Below are positions 43,433 through 52,692 of a DNA stretch of 64,000 nt, one piece after another; within the stretch, counting starts at the first letter, position 1; each line of letters opens with the position of its first letter. The DNA comes from Aquisalibacillus elongatus (lineage in GTDB: Bacteria; Bacillota; Bacilli; Bacillales; Alkalibacillaceae), in contig NZ_RKRF01000014.1 of NCBI RefSeq assembly GCF_003843875.1, positions 61,797-125,796 of the forward strand, in the 5' to 3' direction. The translations under genes were made by a program, and so were the position numbers. A model generated the notes under the pieces. The model had not been told where the DNA came from and ran no database searches. It was given only the letters and a program-made list of their open reading frames with translations.

Positions 43433-43439
43433 CTTGAGT

Positions 43440-43469
43440 AAAAAGCCGCCCTAGATGAGGTGGCTTTTT
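43440..43469 (+). terminator. Terminator of the IDEAL-domain gene
   Basis: AAAAAGCCGCC (43440-43450) pairs with GGTGGCTTTTT (43459-43469), one G-T pair. Confidence 0.88.
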
Positions 43470-43568
43470 GCTTTGAAAAAAATTAAAAACAGTAAAATGG
43501 TCTTTGGTCAAAACAAATAGAGAGTGTTAACATAGTAGTTAGAAATAGAGAGTACAGAAAGGGATAAT

Positions 43569-44312
43569 ATGAGGAAAATAATTTTATTTACAGTAGGAAT
43601 CTTACTTTTAGCAGGTTGTACATCTGAGTCAGACAAAAGTTATGACGGCAATTTATTAGCAGAAACTGAGAATACATTGGAACAAAAGGAAGCGCCTGAA
43701 TTACCCGAACCAGAGCAAGTAGACGAAGATGGAAATGTCATTGTGAACAACCCTCATGCCATTGATGTCATTGTGAACAAAGACAGACGATTACCAATGG
43801 ATTTCGAGCCGAAAAATTTAGTCGAACCTAATGTAAAAAATGATCATTCTACAAAAAAACTTATGAGAAAAGAAGCCGCCGATGCACTAGAGGAGTTATT
43901 TGCTGGGGCTGAAGAAGCAGGTTATGAACTTTATGCACAATCAGGGTATCGCTCGATTGATACTCAGCGAAGAATATATAATAATAATGTAAATACAAGG
44001 GGACAAGAATGGGCTGATAAATATTCAGCAGTTCCAGGGCACAGTGAGCACCATACAGGTCTTACAATGGATGTGACGATTGCTGCACTAGCATTTAATC
44101 TTGAAAATTCCTTCGGCAATACTCCAGAAGGTCAATGGGTTGCAGAACATGCCCATGAATACGGTTTTGTCATTCGTTATCCTGAAGGAAAAAGCGACAT
44201 CACAGGTTACAGCTATGAACCTTGGCACTTAAGGTATTTTGGAGAAGAAATGGCAACAGATATTTATGAGTCAGGTTTAACAGTAGAAGAATATTTTGGA
44301 TTAGTGGAATAA
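43569..44312 (+). CDS. D-alanyl-D-alanine carboxypeptidase, VanY/M15B family lipoprotein
   Basis: A 247-residue zinc peptidase trimming the terminal D-Ala of peptidoglycan stem peptides outside the membrane. Lipobox LAGC (C17) anchors it. The M15B motifs are complete: SGYRSIDTQRRIYNN (about 135-150), the zinc site SEHHTGLTMDV (first ligand His and Asp, about 165-175), and the last ligand His in EPWHLRYFG (about 219). An acidic linker follows the anchor. Close to B. subtilis YodJ/LdcB-type enzymes. ATG start behind AAAGGGAT; terminator overlaps the stop. Confidence 0.9.
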   Translation: MRKIILFTVGILLLAGCTSESDKSYDGNLLAETENTLEQKEAPELPEPEQVDEDGNVIVNNPHAIDVIVNKDRRLPMDFEPKNLVEPNVKNDHSTKKLMRKEAADALEELFAGAEEAGYELYAQSGYRSIDTQRRIYNNNVNTRGQEWADKYSAVPGHSEHHTGLTMDVTIAALAFNLENSFGNTPEGQWVAEHAHEYGFVIRYPEGKSDITGYSYEPWHLRYFGEEMATDIYESGLTVEEYFGLVE

Positions 44313-44335
44313 GAGTGCATATGACGTGCACTCTT
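44311..44335 (+). terminator. Terminator of the VanY-type gene
   Basis: AAGAGTGCA (44311-44319) pairs with TGCACTCTT (44327-44335), followed by TTTT. Confidence 0.88.
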
Positions 44336-44425
44336 TTTTAGTAATTGGTAGTTTGTTATTCGTTTTTGTAAAGGTTTTTTGATATGATAAAAGTGAAAAG
44401 ATACAAGCTATAAGGAGGATGTCTC

Positions 44426-45820
44426 ATGGATTATCGTATTGAAAAAGATACGCTTGGTGAAATTAAAGTTCCAAGTGATAAATATTGGGGAGCTCAAACA
44501 CAACGTAGTAAACAAAACTTTCCGATTGGAAATGAAGAAATGCCTCAGGAGATCGTTGAAGGTTTTGCGATTTTAAAGAAAAGCGCTGCACGCGCTAATG
44601 AAGAATTAGGATTATTAGAGTCAGAAAGAGCAGACGCCATTGCTCATGCGGCTGATGAAATATTAGCTGGAAACTTACAAGAGCATTTCCCACTAGTCGT
44701 TTGGCAAACTGGAAGTGGTACGCAATCAAATATGAACGTGAACGAAGTAATTGCGCATGTAGGCAACAAATGGCTGGAAGAAAAAGGGAAAGAGACTCGG
44801 CTACATCCTAACGATGACGTGAATAAATCACAAAGTTCAAATGATACATTCCCTACTGCTTTACATATAGCGTCTGTTAAGAAGGTTGAAGAGCATGTTT
44901 TACCTGCATTAGAGAAAATGAAGCAAACGCTTAAAGAAAAATCAGATGCTTATAGTGAAATAGTAAAAATCGGACGTACGCACCTTCAAGATGCCACGCC
45001 ATTAACATTAGGACAAGAAATTAGCGGTTGGCATCGTATGTTAGAAAAAACCGAGAATATGATCAAAGATACTTTAAAATACGTTCGAGAAATTGCTTTA
45101 GGCGGTACTGCAGTAGGGACAGGAATTAATGCACATCCTGAATTTGCGGTAACGGTCGCTAAGAAAATTAATGATGAGACAAACGGTACTTTTATTTCAG
45201 CGCCCAACAAATTCCATGCTTTAACTAGCCATGATGAGTTAGTTCATACACATGGTGCATTAAAGGGATTAGCCGCGGATCTGATGAAAATTGCGAACGA
45301 CGTGCGTTGGTTAGCAAGTGGGCCGCGTTGTGGAATTGGTGAGATTTCGATTCCTGCAAATGAACCTGGAAGTTCCATCATGCCAGGTAAAGTCAATCCA
45401 ACTCAAAGTGAAGCTATTACAATGGTAACAGCACACGTGATGGGTAACGATGCCGCAATTGGTTTTGCAGCAAGTCAAGGTAACTTTGAACTTAATGTGT
45501 ATAAACCAATGATTGGCTATAACTTCCTGCAATCTTGTCAATTATTAGGTGACAGCATGGAATCATTCACAGATCGTTGCTTAGTTGGCTTAGAGCCAGA
45601 TGAGGAAAAAATCGAACAATACTTAAGCGATTCACTAATGCTAGTTACTGCATTAAATCCTCATATTGGTTACGAAAATGCTGCTAAAATCGCCAAATAT
45701 GCACACGAAAATCGTTTAACGTTACGTGAAGCGGCAGAAGAGACAGGCATTCTATCTGGTGATGAATTTGACAAGCTCGTCGTGCCAAAAGAAATGACGA
45801 AACCAAACGCTAAAAAGTAG
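44426..45820 (+). CDS. fumC: Class II fumarate hydratase
   Basis: TCA-cycle enzyme hydrating fumarate to malate; iron-free tetramer. The 464-residue length and all conserved regions are present: [75 protein letters not shown], and the superfamily signature [16 protein letters not shown] (about residues 316-331) with the catalytic serine loop. Start ATG behind AAGGAGG. Not linked to other TCA genes here. In B. subtilis the gene is called citG. Confidence 0.97.
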   Translation: MDYRIEKDTLGEIKVPSDKYWGAQTQRSKQNFPIGNEEMPQEIVEGFAILKKSAARANEELGLLESERADAIAHAADEILAGNLQEHFPLVVWQTGSGTQSNMNVNEVIAHVGNKWLEEKGKETRLHPNDDVNKSQSSNDTFPTALHIASVKKVEEHVLPALEKMKQTLKEKSDAYSEIVKIGRTHLQDATPLTLGQEISGWHRMLEKTENMIKDTLKYVREIALGGTAVGTGINAHPEFAVTVAKKINDETNGTFISAPNKFHALTSHDELVHTHGALKGLAADLMKIANDVRWLASGPRCGIGEISIPANEPGSSIMPGKVNPTQSEAITMVTAHVMGNDAAIGFAASQGNFELNVYKPMIGYNFLQSCQLLGDSMESFTDRCLVGLEPDEEKIEQYLSDSLMLVTALNPHIGYENAAKIAKYAHENRLTLREAAEETGILSGDEFDKLVVPKEMTKPNAKK

Positions 45821-45847
45821 CCAAAAATTACCGTAAATAAGTTTCAT

Positions 45848-45878
45848 CCTCCTGTAGAAAATATGGATACACAGGAGG
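45848..45878 (+). promoter_or_regulatory. Inverted repeat covering the SASP ribosome-binding site
   Basis: CCTCCTGT (45848-45855) is perfectly complementary to ACAGGAGG (45871-45878), the SASP ribosome site, with a 15-base loop. If the mRNA starts upstream of 45848 the hairpin would block initiation. I found no clear promoter between fumC and here, so the transcription start is undecided. Confidence 0.5.
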
Positions 45879-45887
45879 TGAGACACA

Positions 45888-46088
45888 ATGGCACAAAACA
45901 ACAACTCAAATCAATTAGTAGTACCAGGTGTTGCTCAAGCTTTAGATCAAATGAAAACAGAAATTGCACAAGAATTTGGTGTTCAGCTTGGACCAGACAC
46001 AACTTCACGCGCTAACGGTTCAGTTGGTGGTGAAATCACAAAGCGTCTAGTACAAATGGCAGAACAACAATTAGGTGGATCACAGTAA
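45888..46088 (+). CDS. Small acid-soluble spore protein, alpha/beta type
   Basis: A 66-residue DNA-binding SASP that coats spore DNA and protects it from UV and heat. Both family signatures are present: [12 protein letters not shown] (about residues 24-35, holding the GPR protease cleavage site within EIAQEFG) and [25 protein letters not shown]-terminus is Asn/Gln-rich. AGGAGGTG eight bases upstream; that site lies in a hairpin. Placed before yheB and yheA as in B. subtilis, where sspB is in this neighbourhood. Expected to be forespore-expressed. Confidence 0.95.
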   Translation: MAQNNNSNQLVVPGVAQALDQMKTEIAQEFGVQLGPDTTSRANGSVGGEITKRLVQMAEQQLGGSQ

Positions 46089-46094
46089 CAAAAC

Positions 46095-46168
46095 GTCAAT
46101 AAAACCTCTAAACAATAAAAAACAGATTTAGAGCAGGTAAGAGAAAATCAATAAAACCTCTTGCCTGC
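46095..46168 (+). repeat. Duplicated CAATAAAACCTCT motif with two hairpins after the SASP gene
   Basis: CAATAAAACCTCT occurs at about 46097 and again at about 46149. Each copy ends in a CCTCT arm: CTCTAAA pairs with TTTAGAG (about 46107-46133), and AGCAGGTAAGAG pairs with CTCTTGCCTGCT (about 46131-46170). Probably a duplicated 3' structure, possibly a tandem terminator remnant. Confidence 0.5.
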
Positions 46169-46179
46169 TAGATAATATG

Positions 46180-46204
46180 GAGGGGGTCATTACGGCCCTC
46201 TTTT
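46180..46204 (+). terminator. Terminator downstream of the SASP gene
   Basis: GAGGG (46180-46184) pairs with CCCTC (46196-46200), followed by TTTTC. Short stem. Confidence 0.55.
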
Positions 46205-46213
46205 CTTATGTAA

Positions 46214-46240
46214 AAGAAACCTCCCCATAAAGAGGAGGTT
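46214..46240 (-). terminator. Terminator of the 65-aa minus-strand gene
   Basis: AACCTCC (46218-46224) pairs with GGAGGTT (46234-46240); read on the minus strand it is followed by TCTTTT. Confidence 0.75.
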
Positions 46241-46248
46241 CATCTATA

Positions 46249-46446
46249 CTACTCATCATCCGGTGTTTCACGTTTGGTCGGACTGAAGGGTTCGTCATTT
46301 TTGCGAATTTCATGGGTTTCGCCAATTTGTACTTGACTATAAGTTGGCCTTACATATCCACCGGCTAAACCTTCATTAAGCATTCGGTCCACATCAAGGT
46401 CATACTTGCTACGGCTATCTTCGTCTCGATTTCCCGGTTTGGCCAA
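46249..46446 (-). CDS. Conserved-looking small hydrophilic protein, unknown function
   Basis: A 65-residue, charged, probably disordered protein with no membrane segment (contains DVDRMLNEGLAGGYVRPTY). I do not recognise a family. The start is TTG 46446 (MAKPGNRDED) or GTG 46452; AAAGGAGG on the minus strand is ideally spaced for TTG. A longer frame up to 46578 overlaps yheB and has no ribosome site. It is convergent with the SASP gene and divergent from yheB. Size and neighbourhood could suit a spore protein, but that is a guess. Confidence 0.7.
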   Translation of the reverse strand: MAKPGNRDEDSRSKYDLDVDRMLNEGLAGGYVRPTYSQVQIGETHEIRKNDEPFSPTKRETPDDE

Positions 46447-46565
46447 TATCACAACCTCCTTTCGTTTGTTTATAGTTTGCGCACTGAATAATTCGTCAAT
46501 ACTGGTAATAAATCGGTATTCATGATAAAAATATATAGGAATACACGCACAAAAAGGGTGAAAAT

Positions 46566-47702
46566 ATGAACGTAGCATTTATCATAATCATGATGGTTCT
46601 TATAGGTGCATTAATCGGGGGGATGACCAACTATTTAGCAATTAAAATGTTGTTCAGACCTTATGAGCCAGTCTACATTGGAAAATGGCGACTTCCTTTT
46701 ACCCCGGGGTTAATTCCGAAACGACGTGAAGAACTTGCAGCGCAGCTCGGAAAAGTCGTAACGGATTATCTTGTGACGAGTGACTCGTTGGAACGAAAGG
46801 TAGTTGATCCACAATTTCAACAACAAATGGTCAGCATGATAAATCGTCAAATTGATGATGTTGTTGACCGCAAGTTAACGACAATTGAATTGTTGCAAAA
46901 GATAAATCCTAACTTTGAACTTAATCAAGTTGAACAAGAAGTAGATCAGTTTATCTCGAAAAAGCTGCACCAGCTCTACGAACAATATAAAAACCAAAGC
47001 TTAGAGGACATTCTTCCGCATGACGTCGCGCAAAATATTGAGCGAAACTTACCAGAGTTATCGGATTATGTATTAACGCAAATAGAAGGCTTTTTATTGA
47101 GTGAAGAAGGCAAACAGAAGATATCAGATAGTGCTTCGAAGTTTTTGCAAACACAAGGCTTTTTAGGCAATATGGTTTCATCTTATCTAGGTGAAGACGG
47201 CTTAGCTGAGAAGATTACCCCAGCCATAACAATGTTTCTAAATTCAGATGAGACAAAACACTCTGTCGAGAACTTAATTCGAAAAGAATGGGAAAAATTG
47301 AAAGGCCAGAACCTTGATGAAATTCGAATGAATCTAGGCAATCCAGCTATAGAAGATCAAGTATCAGATATTCTTCTGAATGAACTTGATATAACATCTG
47401 TAGCTAATAATCCTATTGGTGAGTTAATGTCTGATTATATAAGCAATATTAAACGAACATGGGTACCTAACCTTGTTAAGCAGTTACTGCTCCAGTTATC
47501 AAAACAAATGCCAGTTTTATTAAAACAACTTGATTTATATGATTTAGTGAAGAAAGAAGTCGAGTCGTTTGATGTGTCTAGAATCGAACGGTTGGTGTTA
47601 GAAATTACAAAACGAGAAATGAATATGATTACATATTTAGGTGCTTTTCTCGGTGGAATGATTGGATTGATTCAAGGAGTAATCGTAATACTAATCGCCT
47701 GA
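46566..47702 (+). CDS. yheB: DUF445 family membrane protein YheB
   Basis: A 378-residue protein of the DUF445/YheB family, with a membrane helix at each end (about 5-25 and 353-377) and a long helical middle. The N-terminal signature GALIGGMTNYLAIKMLFRPYEPVYIGKWRLPFTPGLIPKRREELA is diagnostic. Its function is unknown. ATG behind AAAGGGTG. It lies between the SASP gene and yheA, as in B. subtilis. Confidence 0.92.
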   Translation: MNVAFIIIMMVLIGALIGGMTNYLAIKMLFRPYEPVYIGKWRLPFTPGLIPKRREELAAQLGKVVTDYLVTSDSLERKVVDPQFQQQMVSMINRQIDDVVDRKLTTIELLQKINPNFELNQVEQEVDQFISKKLHQLYEQYKNQSLEDILPHDVAQNIERNLPELSDYVLTQIEGFLLSEEGKQKISDSASKFLQTQGFLGNMVSSYLGEDGLAEKITPAITMFLNSDETKHSVENLIRKEWEKLKGQNLDEIRMNLGNPAIEDQVSDILLNELDITSVANNPIGELMSDYISNIKRTWVPNLVKQLLLQLSKQMPVLLKQLDLYDLVKKEVESFDVSRIERLVLEITKREMNMITYLGAFLGGMIGLIQGVIVILIA

Positions 47703-47771
47703 GGATATGACTATACAGCAAGTCTATTCTTTGGTACAGTGGGTAAGTAATGAACTATTAGGAGGTATATT

Positions 47772-48131
47772 GTGGCTAATATTTATGATTTAGCTTATGA
47801 CCTTGAAAAAGGTCTAAGAAACAGTGATGAATTTCAAGATTTAAAACAAGCTTACGACAAAGTAATGAACGACCCTCAAACGAAGAAGATGTTTGATGAT
47901 TTCCGTGAAACACAGCTTAACCTTCAACAAAAACAAATGCAAGGTGAAGAAATTACGGAAGAAGAAGTAAACCAAGCGAAACAAGTTGTTGAACTTGTCC
48001 AACAACAGGAAGATATCTCAAAACTAATGGAAGAAGAACAGCGCTTAAACAATTTAATTTCTGACATTAGTAAAGTCATCACAAAGCCATTAGAAGAGCT
48101 TTATGGTGAAGAAGGCGAAGGCCAACAATAA
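47772..48131 (+). CDS. yheA: YlbF/YmcA-family regulator YheA
   Basis: A 119-residue all-helical protein of the YlbF/YmcA (Com_YlbF) family. NIYDLAYDLEKGLRNSDEFQDLKQAYDKVMNDPQTKKMFDDFR is the conserved N-terminal region. Relatives YlbF and YmcA act with YaaT in RNA processing and in sporulation, competence and biofilm control; YheA itself is uncharacterised. GTG start behind AGGAGGT. Same order after yheB as in B. subtilis. Confidence 0.9.
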   Translation: MANIYDLAYDLEKGLRNSDEFQDLKQAYDKVMNDPQTKKMFDDFRETQLNLQQKQMQGEEITEEEVNQAKQVVELVQQQEDISKLMEEEQRLNNLISDISKVITKPLEELYGEEGEGQQ

Positions 48132-48135
48132 AGCG

Positions 48136-48161
48136 AAACCCGAGTCAGCGGACTCGGGTTT
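48136..48161. terminator. Bidirectional terminator between yheA and yhzD-like gene
   Basis: AAACCCGAGTC (48136-48146), 4-base loop, GACTCGGGTTT (48151-48161), then TT. Confidence 0.92.
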
Positions 48162-48168
48162 TTCTATA

Positions 48169-48354
48169 TTATCGATGAAACAGTAATAGTCGTGCATCTG
48201 GTGACACTAAGCGATGCGTTTCTTCTTCAAAATTTTGTTCCTTAAGCTTCTCAGTGCCTATTGTTTTCGCTTCATCATCACCATTAGCTTCAATTTGCTC
48301 ATTTAATATGGCTTCACCTTTTTTAGAATAAACTGTTAGAAAGTATGTTTTCAT
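48169..48354 (-). CDS. YhzD-like small protein
   Basis: A 61-residue protein resembling the YhzD family: KTYFLTVYSKKGEAILNEQIEA at the start and THRLVSPDARLLLFHR at the end, with one helix in between. Function unknown. ATG start; AAGGGGG precedes it on the minus strand. It lies divergent from yhaO. Confidence 0.8.
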   Translation of the reverse strand: MKTYFLTVYSKKGEAILNEQIEANGDDEAKTIGTEKLKEQNFEEETHRLVSPDARLLLFHR

Positions 48355-48506
48355 GATTAATCCCCCTTCAATCTATCTAATTTAACTATATGGATTTTTT
48401 TGATTTTTGTAAATAGTAAAGGAATTATGTCTGAATATAAACCGAACGTGCATTCGTGTTTTGGATTTGGTAAAATAGAGATATAACAAATTTTGGAGGT
48501 TTAAAT

Positions 48507-49733
48507 ATGGGGAAAAATATTCGATTTATACATAGTGCTGACCTGCACTTAGATAGCCCATATAAAGGATTGAAAGGTTTGCCAGATCGTATTTTTCAAG
48601 ATATTAAGACGAGTACGATGACAGCCTTCAATCGCTTAATTGATTTAGCTATTGATTTAAATGTTGACCTCCTCTTAATCGTTGGGGATCTATTTGACCA
48701 AGAGTCAACATCAATTAAATCTTCTTTGCAATTAAAAAAAGGATTAGAACGTTTGAATCAACAAGGCATCAAAGTTTATATCAGTTATGGCAACCATGAT
48801 TATATGATGCAAGATAAAGTTAATTTAACTTTTCCAGAAAATACATATGTCTTTCCCTCACACGAAGTGACTAACGCCGTTTTTGAAAAAGACGGAGAGA
48901 GAGTTGCTGAAATTAGCGGGTTTAGCTACTATAGCCAATCAGTAAAAGAGCGTATGGTCGAGAATTATCGCAAAACGAGTGATGCACCTTATCATATTGC
49001 TACCTTACACGGCAGCTTACAAGGTCAGGATGAACACGCTGTATATGCCCCGTTCTCACTAGGAGACCTAAAAAAAGTCGATGCGAATTATTGGGCTTTA
49101 GGTCATATTCATAAACGTGAATGGATTATGGATGAACCTTACGCAGTCTATCCAGGGAATATACAGGGGCGTCATATGAAAGAAACTGGTGAGAAGGGTT
49201 GTTATTTAGTAGAACTCTCAGATCATCAGACTGACCTCAACTTTTATTCTCTACAAGAAGTCGTATTTACTGAAGAAGAAATTGCTTTGGATAATGTTCA
49301 TTTAATAGATGATCTAATCGAAAAACTTCAAAGTGTAAAAAAGACCTTAAGGCAGGAACACCAAAAATACGTGGTGCGGATGCAGGTTCATTTGAATGAA
49401 GCAAGTGAACTAACTCTAGATTCAGAACAAATAGAAGATGTGTTATCCGTTTTGAACGAAGAGGAAGAGGATGAACCTTATTGGATATGGTTCAGCGAAT
49501 TAAACGTTCAAGAACCTCAAATCATCTCGGAAGACCTATCCAAAACAAACCTCTTTGTATCTGAAGTGTTACAAACCATTAAGCAAACAGAAGATCTAGA
49601 TGATTATCTTGAAGATTTATTAAAACACAAAATTTTCAGGCGACATACAGCGTTTGACCAAGAACGTTTTCAAGAAGAAGTCAAACAAGAAGCCGAACAA
49701 ATGATTTTACACGAACTTTTAAGAAATGGGTGA
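48507..49733 (+). CDS. yhaO: YhaO, Mre11/SbcD-like DNA repair nuclease
   Basis: A 408-residue metallophosphoesterase. Active-site motifs are in order: FIHSADLHLDSP (about 7-18), LLIVGDLFDQ (about 55-64), SYGNHDY (about 93-99), TLHGS (about 166-170) and LGHIHKRE (about 196-203). The remainder is a capping domain. It is the partner of the SbcC-like ATPase YhaN, whose gene starts within five bases of its stop. Expected to process DNA ends. ATG start behind TTGGAGG. Confidence 0.92.
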   Translation: MGKNIRFIHSADLHLDSPYKGLKGLPDRIFQDIKTSTMTAFNRLIDLAIDLNVDLLLIVGDLFDQESTSIKSSLQLKKGLERLNQQGIKVYISYGNHDYMMQDKVNLTFPENTYVFPSHEVTNAVFEKDGERVAEISGFSYYSQSVKERMVENYRKTSDAPYHIATLHGSLQGQDEHAVYAPFSLGDLKKVDANYWALGHIHKREWIMDEPYAVYPGNIQGRHMKETGEKGCYLVELSDHQTDLNFYSLQEVVFTEEEIALDNVHLIDDLIEKLQSVKKTLRQEHQKYVVRMQVHLNEASELTLDSEQIEDVLSVLNEEEEDEPYWIWFSELNVQEPQIISEDLSKTNLFVSEVLQTIKQTEDLDDYLEDLLKHKIFRRHTAFDQERFQEEVKQEAEQMILHELLRNG

Positions 49734-49737
49734 GAAG

Positions 49738-52677
49738 ATGCGGATTAAAGAGTTGGATCTTGTGTCATTTGGAAAATGGAATCAAAAGAAATTGCATTTA
49801 ACAAATGGTCTCAATACCTTTTATGGGCCAAACGAATCCGGTAAGTCAACGCTTAGAATGTTTTTAACATATGTATTTTTTGGCTTAAAGGCTGATGAGC
49901 GGGAGCGATATCGATCAAAGCTGGATGGACAATTGGGTGGACGGGTTGTTCTAGAGGAAGATGGAGAAGAATGGACGTTTGAGCGATTTTCTCATAAACA
50001 AAATGGACACAGAGTTGTTTATAAGCAAGGTGAGGTGTCTAATGAAGACCGTGTGAAACAACTGTTAAAAGGGTTAGACCGTTTCTTGCTAGAGTCCATT
50101 TTTTCATTTCAGGACCGTGACTTACAAACGATTCGTCAGTATCAAACAGATGATATCGGAAAATTATTGTTTAACATTGGACTAACTGGTTCTGAGCGTA
50201 TTTCTGAACTGGAATCTAAGCTGGACAATCATTCTGATGATTTATTTAAAAAACAGGGTAAAAAACCAGAGTTGAATCAAAAATTAACTGAATTAAAACA
50301 ATTAGATACGCGTATTTCTGAAGCAAATGAACGTGAGCATGAGCATCACACCTTATATCAAGAGGTTACCGGTTTAGAAAAACAGATAGAACAGCTTAAG
50401 GTAGACGAACAACAGCTTTTACAAGATATAAGGCATCATGAAAAACTACTTCAGTCAAAGTCTTCAATCGTTAATTATCAATTACTACAAAATAAAATTC
50501 AAAAACTGAAATTTGTCTATAACTTTCCACGAGACGGTCGAAAACGTTTTGAAGAATTAATGGAAAAACGTCAATCATTCGATAAAGAACATAATGTTTT
50601 AACCTCAACGATCCAGAATTTAGAAAATCAATTGACTGACCTAAAAACTAAAAGCCAGTATGAAAATTGGTCAATAAATTTAACAGAATGTAAAGAACTA
50701 CTAAATCGAGTGCAACGTGCACAATCAAATGTTGAAAAACTAAAGAAAGAACAGCAACAGCTGACGTTTGAGTTTAATAAAATTCAGGACGATCTAGGGT
50801 TAACATTTGAAGCAGAAGAGATGAAAGAGTTATCACTTGGCCACTATACAAAAGAAACGTGGCGACGCATTGCAAACCAATGGGAAGACCTTCAAAGTAA
50901 GGTGAGCTCTCTTAATAAACAATATCGAGCGAAGCAAGAGGAGCTAAATCAAGAAGAGCAACAGAAAGAAGAACTTCAACAGCAAATGTTAAGTGAAACT
51001 GAAGAAGAAAAACTACAAGAACGTCTAGATGACCTTAGATTATCCGAACAAAAAGAGCTGCTGAAAGAGCAATTTAGAGATCAACTTAGACATCAACAAA
51101 ATTCCTTAAGCCATGTGAAACAATTTTTTAATATGGCAAAAGTGGGGATACCAGTAACCTTGATCTTAGCCTTTATTATAAACGGTGTTTTTAACGGATT
51201 TACCTCAGGAGTTAGTTATGGACTAGGCGCATTTGGGTTAATCGTATCAATAATCTCAATTATGTTGATTCAAAAGCAGCAGCAAAAATTAAACAATATG
51301 AGTCATGGTCAAGAAGAAGCAAATAGTTATGATGAACAACAGTTAATGACGGTAAAACAGAAGTTAAATAAGCAAAAACAAGATCAAAACAAATTAGACG
51401 AAATTGTAAAGCGTATTTATGTGATTGAATCGAATAGGTCAGATATTAAAACAGATTTAGATCACACAAAGGAACAACTATCAGAACTTGAAAAACAAAT
51501 TGATCAAGAAATTGAGAAATTCCCGTTTTTATCACAATATGAGCTTTATTTCTGGCCCAATGTCCACGAGCAATTGTTACAAGGTAAATCAGTTTCAGAA
51601 CAACTTATACAAAAGGAAATAGAGCTAGACTCACAGAAAGAAATACTGCATCATGATGAGCAACAGTTAAAAGAGCTCTACACATTGTATGAACCTAATA
51701 CGAGTTCAGACCAATTAGATATACTCTCTAACGTTATGCAAGACCGATTAGAACAAGAAGAAAAATGGCAAAGAGAAATCGAACAAAAACAACAATGGAT
51801 TGAAGACTACCATCAGGAACTCAAGCAGATCAAGGCTGCTCAAGAACCATATGAACAATCATTGAATCAATTGTATAGGCAGGCCTCAGTTGATAATGAA
51901 AATGAGTTTAGACGTCAGTTGCAGCATTACGAAGAGTATTTAAATTTAAACGAGCAATTGGATCAAACATATCAATTAATTTATGAAATTTTTCAAGAGA
52001 AAACAGATCAAATTCTTAAGAAAAGTTACGATTGGGATGAATTAGAGGCATGGTTATCGGATAAACAAAATCAGCAGAGTACCACTGAACAAACGCTGGA
52101 AAATCATAGGCAAAAACTATCAGAAAAAAGAGCCCAAATTAAAAATCTCGAAGAAGACGGCATTTTATCCGACTTAGTTCACGAACGATCACAACTTGAA
52201 GAGGAAATTTATGAGTTAGCCAAAAAATGGGCAGTGTCTAAAACAGCTCAAGGATTTATACGAGATACAAAATACAGGTACCAAAATGTGTATTTACCTG
52301 ATATTATGGAACAAACGAAGAAATATTTTGACAAATTAACAGACGGACATTATCAAAACTTGTCGTTTACTCAAGATGAGACAATTTTAGTTCAACATGT
52401 TAATGGTGATTGGTTTAATTTAAACCAGTTGTCAGAAGGAACGGCGGATCAGCTCTATATTTCACTTCGATTTGCGCTAAACGACTCGCTAAAACGCTTA
52501 ATTAATGTGCCGTTTATATTAGATGATGCTTTTGTCCACTTTGATGAAAACCGAAAAGAACAAGTTTTAGACCAGTTAAGAAGACTGTCGCACGACCAAC
52601 AAATGCTTTATTTTACTTGCTATGAAAAAGATTTAGAACATCTAGAAGGCGAGATGCTTCAATTAAATGTAAGTTAA
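49738..52677 (+). CDS. yhaN: YhaN (SbcE), SbcC/Rad50-like ATPase with membrane segments
   Basis: A 979-residue SMC-like protein. Walker A GPNESGKST is at about residues 33-41. Two coiled-coil arms (about 180-460 and 540-850) surround two hydrophobic helices at about 470-515 (VGIPVTLILAFIINGVF, LGAFGLIVSIISIMLIQ), which replace the zinc hook and suggest membrane attachment. The C-terminal lobe has signature LSEGTADQLYISLRFAL and Walker B FILDDAFVHFD. ATG 49738 has GGGTGAGA upstream. Works with YhaO. Coiled coils are very Gln-rich. Confidence 0.92.
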   Translation: MRIKELDLVSFGKWNQKKLHLTNGLNTFYGPNESGKSTLRMFLTYVFFGLKADERERYRSKLDGQLGGRVVLEEDGEEWTFERFSHKQNGHRVVYKQGEVSNEDRVKQLLKGLDRFLLESIFSFQDRDLQTIRQYQTDDIGKLLFNIGLTGSERISELESKLDNHSDDLFKKQGKKPELNQKLTELKQLDTRISEANEREHEHHTLYQEVTGLEKQIEQLKVDEQQLLQDIRHHEKLLQSKSSIVNYQLLQNKIQKLKFVYNFPRDGRKRFEELMEKRQSFDKEHNVLTSTIQNLENQLTDLKTKSQYENWSINLTECKELLNRVQRAQSNVEKLKKEQQQLTFEFNKIQDDLGLTFEAEEMKELSLGHYTKETWRRIANQWEDLQSKVSSLNKQYRAKQEELNQEEQQKEELQQQMLSETEEEKLQERLDDLRLSEQKELLKEQFRDQLRHQQNSLSHVKQFFNMAKVGIPVTLILAFIINGVFNGFTSGVSYGLGAFGLIVSIISIMLIQKQQQKLNNMSHGQEEANSYDEQQLMTVKQKLNKQKQDQNKLDEIVKRIYVIESNRSDIKTDLDHTKEQLSELEKQIDQEIEKFPFLSQYELYFWPNVHEQLLQGKSVSEQLIQKEIELDSQKEILHHDEQQLKELYTLYEPNTSSDQLDILSNVMQDRLEQEEKWQREIEQKQQWIEDYHQELKQIKAAQEPYEQSLNQLYRQASVDNENEFRRQLQHYEEYLNLNEQLDQTYQLIYEIFQEKTDQILKKSYDWDELEAWLSDKQNQQSTTEQTLENHRQKLSEKRAQIKNLEEDGILSDLVHERSQLEEEIYELAKKWAVSKTAQGFIRDTKYRYQNVYLPDIMEQTKKYFDKLTDGHYQNLSFTQDETILVQHVNGDWFNLNQLSEGTADQLYISLRFALNDSLKRLINVPFILDDAFVHFDENRKEQVLDQLRRLSHDQQMLYFTCYEKDLEHLEGEMLQLNVS

Positions 52678-52692
52678 AGGGGAGAGATTAAA

